Shown here one piece after another: positions 7,510-14,048 of a DNA stretch of 40,644 nt; the first letter of the stretch is position 1, and each line of letters starts with the position of its first letter. The position numbers were made by a program, and so were the translations under genes. The notes under the pieces were generated by a model. That model made no database searches. It had not been told where the DNA came from and saw only the letters and a program-made list of their open reading frames with translations. Source of the stretch: CAUYUA01 sp963575675 (lineage in GTDB: Bacteria; Pseudomonadota; Alphaproteobacteria; Azospirillales; Azospirillaceae); assembly GCA_963575675.1 (NCBI GenBank), contig CAUYUA010000209.1, positions 1 to 40,644 on the forward strand, read 5' to 3'.

Positions 7510-8337
7510 ATGGTGCGATTTGAAAATGTCGGAGTGCGTTATGAGACCGGGCCGGAAATTTTGCGCGACGTGACGTTTTCTTTGCCGGCGCGTTCTTTTC
7601 ATTTTCTCACCGGGCCGAGCGGCGCGGGCAAGACGACGTTGTTGCGGTTGATGTACTTGGCGCAGCGGCCGACTCGAGGAACGATCAATTTGTTCGGGCA
7701 AGCGGTGGCGGGGCTTTCGCGGCGGGAGCTTTCAGCGTTGCGTCGGCAGATCGGCGTGGTGTTTCAGGAATATCGTTTGTTAAATCATTTGTCGGCGGTG
7801 GACAACGTGGCTTTGCCGTTGCGGATAGCGGGCGACAACGATGTTGATGTGCGTGAGCACAGCGCCGAATTGTTGCGGTGGGTCGGGTTGGGAGGCGCGT
7901 TGGAGGCGCGGCCATCCACTTTGTCTGGAGGGCAGCAGCAGAGAATCGCCATTGCGCGTTCGGTCATCGCGCGGCCGCGCCTGTTGTTGGCCGACGAGCC
8001 CACCGGGAACGTCGATGACGGAATCGGGATGAGATTGCTCTATCTTTTTGAAGAATTATATAAGCTGGGAGCGACGGTGGTGATCGCCACTCACAACGAG
8101 TCCTTGATCGAGCAATTTGACCATCCACGCCTACATCTGGATAATGGAGCGCTCCGGGTGTTTCCCGGCGGCGCCGGACAAGCGGCGTGTCTCGCTCCCG
8201 TCGGGATGAAAGACGGAGAAGAGAAGGCGGCGGGCTCTGACGACGGAAAAGGATTCGATCTGTTGAGGAAGACGCGCGCTCTAGGCGAAACGGATGGTCG
8301 TTCGAACGTCGATCGAGTGAAGTGGAGGCGGGATTGA
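7510..8337 (+). CDS. ftsE: Cell division ATP-binding protein FtsE
   Basis: FtsE is the cytosolic ATPase of the FtsEX complex, which in other bacteria couples ATP hydrolysis at the septum to activation of periplasmic peptidoglycan hydrolases. The 275 aa product shows Walker A GPSGAGKT (35-42), a Q-loop VFQEY, signature LSGGQ (138-142), Walker B LLLADEP and the switch histidine in VIATHNE. FtsE proteins are usually about 220-230 aa. This one has an extra C-terminal tail of ~50 charged, low-complexity residues, rich in G, D, E, K and R, after the ABC core. ftsX starts 28 bp downstream with the same orientation. Confidence 0.93.
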   Translation: MVRFENVGVRYETGPEILRDVTFSLPARSFHFLTGPSGAGKTTLLRLMYLAQRPTRGTINLFGQAVAGLSRRELSALRRQIGVVFQEYRLLNHLSAVDNVALPLRIAGDNDVDVREHSAELLRWVGLGGALEARPSTLSGGQQQRIAIARSVIARPRLLLADEPTGNVDDGIGMRLLYLFEELYKLGATVVIATHNESLIEQFDHPRLHLDNGALRVFPGGAGQAACLAPVGMKDGEEKAAGSDDGKGFDLLRKTRALGETDGRSNVDRVKWRRD

Positions 8338-8365
8338 AGAAAAAATCGTCGGAAGGGGGCGCTCG

Positions 8366-9451
8366 GTGATCTTTCGGCAGTACTTCGATTTGCCGTTGGC
8401 TCATGATCCTGTGGGACGTTTTTTGTCGTGGATCGTCGGCGTAATGGTGTTTTTGGCGGTTTTGGCTTTGGTGGGCGCGTGGGTTCTGGCCGATGCGGCG
8501 CGGCGGTGGGATCGTGGGTTGGCCGGGACGTTGACGGTCCAAATCGACTCGATGACGGATGCGCGCGATTCGACCTCATTTTCCGGTTCTATTCCCGGTC
8601 TTCCTCCCGGTTCGACGCCGAGCGATTCGACAGAAGCCGTCGGCTCCAGAGGAGCCGCTTCCGGCGCGTCTTCGTCGCGTCTCGGAGGTTCTTTGATTCC
8701 CGTGCCGTTAATTCCCGTTCCCAAGACGATGTCTCCGCCGGTTTTGGGGACGTCTTTCCAGCGCGTTCCGGACCTGCCGAGTCGCGTGGAAATTGCTGCG
8801 GCTTTGTTGCGCGCCACGCCGGGAGTGGCGCGGGCCGAGCCGTTGTCGATGGCGTCGTCGGCTCGGCTGTTGGAGCCGTGGTTGGGAGAGGCGATTCCCG
8901 ATGATCTGCCGCTTCCGGCTTTGATCGATGTGGTTCTGGCGCCCGGCGCATCGATCGATATTCCAGCCTTAAGCAAGCGTTTGGCGGCGGCGGCTCCCGG
9001 CGCGCGCGTGGATGATCACGCGGTGTGGTTGGCGGATCTGCGGCGTTTGGCGCGCGCGGCGCAAGGCGTGGCTTTATTGGTGGTGGTTTTGGTGGCGGGC
9101 GCCGGAGTCGCGGCGGTCGTCTACTCCGTGCGCGCCGGGTTGGCGATCCATCAGCCTGTCGTCGAGCTGTTGCACATCATCGGCGCCACAGATGATTATG
9201 TGGCGCGGCAGTTTCAAGCGCATGTGTTTCGCTTGGCGTTTCGCGGCGCCGTCGTCGGCGCGTTGGGCGCCGGAGGCTTGTTGTTTGGCGCTCAATTCAT
9301 TGGCGGACAGTCGCAAGTGGGCTTGTTGCCCGATCTTGCCGTAAGGCCCTTGCATTGGACCGGCGTCGTGTTGGCTCCAATGGCGGCGTGTTTCTTGACG
9401 TCGCTGACCGCGCGTTGGACGGTGTTGCGCGCTTTGGCGGCATTGCCTTGA
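8366..9451 (+). CDS. ftsX: Cell division permease FtsX
   Basis: This is the membrane partner of FtsE, 361 aa, starting at a GTG preceded by GGAAGGGGG. An N-terminal membrane segment (~22-44) is followed by a large periplasmic region and then three closely spaced membrane segments, as expected for FtsX. The first part of the periplasmic region (~residues 73-125) is a linker rich in P, S and G with a doubled LIPVP motif. The folded region after it contains EIAAALLRATPGVARAE, typical of FtsX extracellular domains. Which hydrolase or adaptor it activates cannot be told from the window. Confidence 0.9.
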   Translation: MIFRQYFDLPLAHDPVGRFLSWIVGVMVFLAVLALVGAWVLADAARRWDRGLAGTLTVQIDSMTDARDSTSFSGSIPGLPPGSTPSDSTEAVGSRGAASGASSSRLGGSLIPVPLIPVPKTMSPPVLGTSFQRVPDLPSRVEIAAALLRATPGVARAEPLSMASSARLLEPWLGEAIPDDLPLPALIDVVLAPGASIDIPALSKRLAAAAPGARVDDHAVWLADLRRLARAAQGVALLVVVLVAGAGVAAVVYSVRAGLAIHQPVVELLHIIGATDDYVARQFQAHVFRLAFRGAVVGALGAGGLLFGAQFIGGQSQVGLLPDLAVRPLHWTGVVLAPMAACFLTSLTARWTVLRALAALP

Positions 9452-9580
9452 CGTTTTGTGTGGTGTGTGCGGTCTTGACACGGGCGTGCTTTTCATCAGA
9501 GTGGCGTCTTTATCGGAGCGGCGTCATTCGCATAGCTTTTTCATAATAATCGATGCGATCAAACAACGGAGCCTTTTCTG

Positions 9581-10504
9581 ATGAGTCTCCCGCCGACGCC
9601 GCCTCAGGAAACGTCGACGCCGTTCGAGGAATTCTCGTCTTTGTCCGAGAGTTTGCCTAAACCACCCGAAGGGCCGCCTCCTGTGTCGGCTTCGATTCCT
9701 TTGGCTGCGTCTAGATCGATCGTTCCAACGCTTCCCGTTTCGCCTTCCGCCGCGCCGGAGGTTCATCATCACCATCACGGCGGCGTATGGCGGCATCCGC
9801 CGTTGTGGGATGAGGCCGTGCATGCGATGCACGTTTCATGGCGCGCGCTGCGGCGTCGGCGTCGGCGTCATCGCTTGCGGCGTTTTATTCTGTTGGTGGG
9901 GTTGGAGCTTTTGGTCATTGGGGCGATATGGAGCGGCGGATTGGTTTGGTTCGCGCAGACCATTCCGCGCGAGACCGTGCCCAAAACCCATTGGGCGGAG
10001 TTGCAGCATACGGATGCGATCGTGGTGTTGACCGGCGGAAGCGCGCGTTTGGGCGTCGGGGTGGAGCTGTTAAGCGCAGGACTCGCGCGCAAACTGTTCG
10101 TGTCCGGAGTTTATCACAGCGTCGAAGTTCGGGAGCTTTTGAAATTGTCTCGCATTGCGCCCGGAGAGCTGGAATGCTGCATCGTTCTGGGCTACGCCGC
10201 AGACAACACCGTTGGGAACGCCGTTGAGACCGCCGATTGGATGGCTGGAGAGAAATTTCACTCCTTGCGTTTGGTGACCGCCAATTACCATATGCGGCGT
10301 AGTCTTTTGGAGTTCTCCTTGGCTTTGCCGAATATTCAGATTATTCCGCATCCGGTGATTCCGGTGACTGTGCGGTTGAATGGTTGGTGGTCGTGGCCGG
10401 GAACAACGGCGTTGATCATCACCGAATACAACAAATATCTATTGGCGTTGGTGCGGTTCGGATTGACTCGAATGATTGATGCGCTCAGAACGGCCTTCGA
10501 CTGA
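9581..10504 (+). CDS. YdcF-like DUF218 membrane protein
   Basis: This is a 307 aa protein with a single membrane segment (~105-127) and a DUF218/YdcF domain. The domain signature includes DAIVVLTGGSARLGVG, LFVSGVY, AADNTVGNAVETADW and RLVTANYHMRRS. Family members are found in envelope biogenesis loci; the biochemical role is poorly known. The N-terminal ~95 residues are a proline/serine-rich cytoplasmic segment ending in five consecutive histidines, followed by a basic RRRRRRH stretch just before the membrane. It follows ftsX by 129 bp, a common alphaproteobacterial arrangement. TTGACA occurs at 9475-9480 but has no convincing -10 partner. Confidence 0.85.
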   Translation: MSLPPTPPQETSTPFEEFSSLSESLPKPPEGPPPVSASIPLAASRSIVPTLPVSPSAAPEVHHHHHGGVWRHPPLWDEAVHAMHVSWRALRRRRRRHRLRRFILLVGLELLVIGAIWSGGLVWFAQTIPRETVPKTHWAELQHTDAIVVLTGGSARLGVGVELLSAGLARKLFVSGVYHSVEVRELLKLSRIAPGELECCIVLGYAADNTVGNAVETADWMAGEKFHSLRLVTANYHMRRSLLEFSLALPNIQIIPHPVIPVTVRLNGWWSWPGTTALIITEYNKYLLALVRFGLTRMIDALRTAFD

Positions 10505-10545
10505 GCCTGGATGTTGCAGAGCGACGAACGGATGGGGGGCGGAGA

Positions 10546-11298
10546 ATGGCGACGGGAGGTCTGGACGTGATGGCTCTGGCGGCGCTGTTGGCGCGGCGCG
10601 TGGCGGCGATCCTTCCGCTGATTGGCTCGCTGATTGGCGAACGTGCGGCGCGGGGAGCCGCTTCGAGCGCGCGCGCCGCCGTTGGAGAGGGCGTTTCTTT
10701 AAGCGGTTTTCAGCGTATGGGGCGGAATTTGCGTTTGGTCGGCGGCGGGACTTTAGCTGCGTGCGTGATCATCGGCGCGATTACGATCATCAATATGTTG
10801 ATGACGATTTTCGTCGGAGCGTTGGTGGCGGGCGCCGGGTTGGTGGCGTGGCGCATGATTCGCGGTCGAGGATCGGCGGCGTCTTCTACGGTGAGCGCCG
10901 GGGCGGGGGCAAGATCGTTCGGTGCGACGTTGTTTGGTTCGGAGGGCGTCAATAATCCGCCGCTTTTGGAGGGGAAGGGAGTTGCGACTCGGCTTTTTAC
11001 TTTGCATGAGGTGGCGGAGCAGCTTGGCGGCGCGTTTAAAACCGTGAAGCGGCCTGAGCGCAAGGTGCGTGATTTGGTGATTCGTTTGGGCGCGCCTCAT
11101 CGTTTGGATGGTCAGACGATGTATTTGACGCAAGATGATATTGCGGTTTTGGTTGGGTTGATGAAAGGTCCGGGGGGAGGGACGACGTCGACTCCGGAGG
11201 TTTTGTTGTTGGAGAAAAAAACGCCCGAGAGTGTGGAGGCTGGGGGGTGGTCTGCTGCGCGTCTGGCGCGTTTGCGGGCAAAGGCCGCTAAATCTTGA
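10546..11298 (+). CDS. Hypothetical membrane protein with excisionase/HTH-like C-terminus
   Basis: I do not recognise this 250 aa protein. The N-terminal ~60 residues are alanine-rich and amphipathic. Two adjacent hydrophobic segments (~62-107) suggest a membrane hairpin. After a small Ala/Gly/Ser linker comes a region (~145-205) that looks like a helix-turn-helix of the MerR/excisionase type: LFTLHEVAEQLGG, then VRDLVIRLGAPHRLDG, then MYLTQDDIAVLV. The ATG at 10546 follows GGGGGGCGGAG. It starts 42 bp after the DUF218 gene and is probably the last gene of the ftsEX operon. In many relatives this position holds an acyltransferase gene instead. Confidence 0.65.
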   Translation: MATGGLDVMALAALLARRVAAILPLIGSLIGERAARGAASSARAAVGEGVSLSGFQRMGRNLRLVGGGTLAACVIIGAITIINMLMTIFVGALVAGAGLVAWRMIRGRGSAASSTVSAGAGARSFGATLFGSEGVNNPPLLEGKGVATRLFTLHEVAEQLGGAFKTVKRPERKVRDLVIRLGAPHRLDGQTMYLTQDDIAVLVGLMKGPGGGTTSTPEVLLLEKKTPESVEAGGWSAARLARLRAKAAKS

Positions 11299-11308
11299 GG
11301 GCTCAATC

Positions 11309-11344
11309 CTGAGGGTTGAATAAAACTTGAGGGTTGAATAAAAA
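11309..11344. repeat. 18 bp tandem duplication at the edge of family A copy 2
   Basis: TGAGGGTTGAATAAAA appears twice in tandem directly after the stop codon of the preceding gene. The second unit runs into the AATAAAAATTA end of the family A element, so element ends may have been duplicated here. Confidence 0.7.
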
Positions 11345-11608
11345 TTAGAGGGGTCCAGGGACTGCGTTCCTGGTCGCCGGGGATCATAAGGGGGGAGCGA
11401 AAGCCCCCCTTATTCGCGAAGCGATCCTCCTCTGGAGGCGTTTGTTTTCAACTCATCCTAGAATTTCAGCAGGCTCTAAGGGCTCCCCGCAACATATTAT
11501 AAACAAGTAATTCCAGAGGAGGATCGCTTCGCGAATAAGGGGGGCTTTCGCTCCCCCCTTATGATCCCCGGCGACCAGGAACGCAGTTCCTGGCCCTTTT
11601 AATATTTT
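11341..11608. repeat. Family A palindromic element, copy 2 (complete, MITE-like)
   Basis: This is the best preserved copy: two ~96 bp arms (11341-11436 and 11512-11608) form a nearly perfect inverted repeat around a 75 bp non-palindromic centre. From the outside in, each arm contains CCAGG(G/A)AC-TGC-GTTCCTGG, then ATAAGGGGGG-AGCGAAAG-CCCCCCTTAT (11386-11413; mirrored at 11535-11562), then TTCGCGAAGCGATCCTCCTC. No reading frame inside looks coding and I see no clear target-site duplication. It occupies most of the 471 bp gap before rpmI. The rest of the gap, 11609-11770, shows no infC remnant and no clear promoter. Confidence 0.88.
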
Positions 11609-11770
11609 ATGGCAAAATGGAACTTTTTATCGTTTCATCAAGCGAACCGTTTGAAATCCGCGCTTTCCCGCCGTATAAACCACTCCTTCATCGGCTGACG
11701 ACGGATGGCGAGGCTCTCGAGGCATGCCCAACCGTCCTGAATGGTCTTTCCTGAGTTTCGAGGAACCGAA

Positions 11771-11971
11771 ATGCCCAAACTGAAAACCAAGAGCGGCGCC
11801 AAAAAGCGTTTCAAGCTCACCGCTTCCGGGCGAGTCAAAGCGCAAGCCGCCGGAAAACGTCACGGCATGGTCAAGCGGCCACAAAAAATGAAGCGTCAGG
11901 CACGCGGCACAACGGTGCTCTGTGACGCTGACGCGCGGATTGTGGTGAAAAACTTCCTGCGCAACGGTTGA
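11771..11971 (+). CDS. rpmI: 50S ribosomal protein L35 (bL35)
   Basis: This 66 aa basic protein of the large ribosomal subunit starts MPKLKTKSGAKKRF and contains the family's GKRHGM segment. The ATG at 11771 is the family start; the longer frame from 11741 is not needed. In most bacteria the gene follows infC (translation initiation factor IF-3), but here the upstream neighbour is a family A repeat and no infC sequence is visible. rplT follows 111 bp downstream. Confidence 0.96.
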   Translation: MPKLKTKSGAKKRFKLTASGRVKAQAAGKRHGMVKRPQKMKRQARGTTVLCDADARIVVKNFLRNG

Positions 11972-12082
11972 TCGGGTCGATTGATCTTCGGCGTAGCCGA
12001 AGAGACCTGATTTCTTCGACGTTATTATTTTCCGTGCGGTCGGTTTTTCGATCGCGCGACGCTTGACACAAACGGAGTGCGC

Positions 12083-12445
12083 ATGGCTCGCGTAAAACGG
12101 GGCGTTACAACCCACGCCCGGCATCGTAAAATCATTAAACTCGCCAAAGGCTATCGTGGCCGGAGCGGCACAAACTTCCGCATCGCGATCCAGAAAGTCG
12201 AAAAAGCGCTTCGCTATGCATATCGGGATCGCCGCAATCGCAAGCGGGATTTCCGCAGCTTGTGGATTCAGCGAATCAATGCGGGCGCGCGGCAGCATGG
12301 TTTGACCTATTCTCGGTTCATGCATGGATTGAAGCGCGCCGGGATCGATTTGGATCGTAAGGTCTTGTCCGACATTGCCGCGCGCGATCCGGACGTTTTC
12401 AAGTCCTTGGCTGAGCAGGCGCGCAACGCGCTGTCTGCGTCGTAA
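12083..12445 (+). CDS. rplT: 50S ribosomal protein L20 (bL20)
   Basis: This 120 aa large-subunit protein, essential for early 50S assembly, starts MARVKRGVTTHARHRK and contains AKGYRGRSGTNFRIA and RDFRSLWIQRINAGAR, all diagnostic. The ATG at 12083 is chosen over a GTG two codons earlier. In some bacteria L20 represses its own operon through a leader pseudoknot; I could not identify one in the 111 bp before the gene. The 172 bp between it and pheS contain a small hairpin GGAGGC-GTGC-GCCTCC (about 12535-12551) that could attenuate transcription. Confidence 0.96.
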   Translation: MARVKRGVTTHARHRKIIKLAKGYRGRSGTNFRIAIQKVEKALRYAYRDRRNRKRDFRSLWIQRINAGARQHGLTYSRFMHGLKRAGIDLDRKVLSDIAARDPDVFKSLAEQARNALSAS

Positions 12446-12617
12446 GTGAAGTAAGGCGTAAAGGCTCGGGTCCTTCTCTTGGACTTCGAGCAAAGTTGGC
12501 GCGCGTGTCTTTCTCTCCCCCCTTTGCGGCGAGGGAGGCGTGCGCCTCCTTGATCGGCGCGCGCGTCTTCCGGCGTGAAGCAGTGGCCGGTGGAAGCGAG
12601 CGGCCAGTGCGAAGCGA

Positions 12618-13703
12618 ATGGCGGAAGACGACATGCTTGACGGTCTGAAAGCGGAACTCTTGGCGACGCTGGCGGCGGCCGGGGATCTGGCGACTCTGGA
12701 AGACGCCCGTGTTTCGGCGCTGGGTAAGAAAGGCAGAATCACCGGCCTGATGAAAGAGCTTGGTGGCCTGTCGCCGGAGGAGCGCAAGGCGCGCGGCGCG
12801 GCGCTGAACCTCTTGAAGGATGAAATCGCGACCGCGATTGAAGATCGGCGACTCGCATTGTTGCGGGCGGCGCGGAGCGCGCGTTTGGAAAGTGAGCGAA
12901 TCGATGTCACATTGCCGATTCGTCCTGAAACCGAGGGCCGAATTCATCCGATCAGCCAGACAATCGACGAATTGACCGCTATTTTCGCCGATATGGGATT
13001 TTCCGTCGCCGAAGGGCCGGACATTGAAAGCGATTTTAATAATTTCACCGCTCTGAATATTCCGCCCGAACATCCGGCGCGGCAGATGCACGACACTTTT
13101 TATCTGCCCGACGCCGAAGACGGGGCGAAGCGGGTTTTGCGCACACATACGTCCCCGGTGCAAATTCGCACCATGTTGTCTCAGAAACCGCCGATTCGCA
13201 TCATTGCTCCCGGTCGAACCTATCGGTCGGATTATGACATGACCCATACCCCGATGTTTCATCAGGTCGAAGGGTTGGTGATCGATGAGGCGACGCATAT
13301 GGGGCATTTGAAATGGTGTTTGATCGAGTTTTGTCGCGCTTTCTTCGATATTGACGATCTTCCGGTGCGTTTCCGCCCCAGCTTCTTCCCCTTCACCGAG
13401 CCGTCCGCAGAGGTCGATATCGGCTGTTTGCGGCGCGGCGGCGAGCTGAAAATCGGAAACTATGGCGATTGGTTGGAGATTCTGGGGTGCGGCATGGTTC
13501 ATCCCAAAGTGTTGGAAAATTGCGGGATTGATTCGACGCGGTATCAGGGATTTGCCTTCGGCATGGGAATCGAGCGGATCGCCATGCTGAAATACGGAAT
13601 TCCTGATTTGCGCACCTTCTTCGAAGCGGACTTGCGGTGGTTGCGTCACTACGGCTTTTTGCCGTTGGACGTTCCCGGAATGGCGCAGGGGTTGACGCTT
13701 TAG
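12618..13703 (+). CDS. pheS: Phenylalanine-tRNA ligase alpha subunit
   Basis: This 361 aa class II aminoacyl-tRNA synthetase subunit has the expected N-terminal coiled-coil region, motif 2 (TYRSDYDMTHTPMFHQVEG) and motif 3 (GFAFGMGIERIAMLKYG). It charges tRNA-Phe as an alpha2-beta2 enzyme with PheT. The pheT gene normally follows directly, but here the next sequence is a single arm of a family A element and then lon, so the beta subunit must be encoded elsewhere. The reading frame is intact to its natural LRHYGF...GL C-terminus, so pheS itself is not truncated. Confidence 0.96.
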   Translation: MAEDDMLDGLKAELLATLAAAGDLATLEDARVSALGKKGRITGLMKELGGLSPEERKARGAALNLLKDEIATAIEDRRLALLRAARSARLESERIDVTLPIRPETEGRIHPISQTIDELTAIFADMGFSVAEGPDIESDFNNFTALNIPPEHPARQMHDTFYLPDAEDGAKRVLRTHTSPVQIRTMLSQKPPIRIIAPGRTYRSDYDMTHTPMFHQVEGLVIDEATHMGHLKWCLIEFCRAFFDIDDLPVRFRPSFFPFTEPSAEVDIGCLRRGGELKIGNYGDWLEILGCGMVHPKVLENCGIDSTRYQGFAFGMGIERIAMLKYGIPDLRTFFEADLRWLRHYGFLPLDVPGMAQGLTL

Positions 13704-13720
13704 CGGCGTGGCCTTTTCAA

Positions 13721-13820
13721 TCCAGAGGAAATCGCTTCGCGAATAAGGGAGGGCTTTCGCGCCCTCCTTATGGTTCCTCGCGACCGGGAACATAGTCCCT
13801 GGACCCTTTTAATTTTTATT
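13721..13820. repeat. Family A element, single right arm (copy 4)
   Basis: This 100 bp sequence matches the right arm of copy 2: TCCAGAGGAAATCGCTTCGC, then ATAAGGGAGGG-C-TTTC-G-CG-CCCTCCTTAT, then GGGAACATAGTCCCTGGACC and TTTTAATTTTTATT. There is no left arm. The hairpin, 18 bp after the pheS stop, could act as its terminator. The rest of the gap to lon (13821-14048) is AT-rich and then GC-rich. CTTGAA at 13887-13892 could be a heat-shock -35 element, but I see no convincing -10. Confidence 0.8.
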
Positions 13821-14048
13821 ATTTAATAAATTTATAGGATTCATAGGATTTCCTCGACGTGAATTGCACTTTGTCGCCGAGAGCCTCTTGAAGGGCGCGT
13901 GGCCCTGTGCCAGTTTAGAGATGCGCCGTTTCAACGGTTCCGCGCCTTTGCCGGCGGGGCGGAGGCTGTCACAGCATCATAACAGCGCGGCGGACAATGT
14001 CATGCCCATTCCGGGTTGGCGGCAACCCCACCAAGAGGTGAGCTTTCC

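Noticed and set aside
11609..11770. Possible infC remnant before rpmI
   Set aside because: I looked for IF-3 C-terminal sequence in all frames by eye and found none.
1472..13820. CRISPR array
   Set aside because: Repeats are few, kilobases apart, palindromic and not separated by uniform spacers; no cas genes are present.
13887..13925. Heat-shock promoter for lon
   Set aside because: CTTGAA is present but no convincing -10 lies at the right spacing.
13704..14048. Possible pheT remnant or clpX end before lon
   Set aside because: The gap is a family A arm plus AT-rich and short GC-rich sequence; no matching protein segment is visible.
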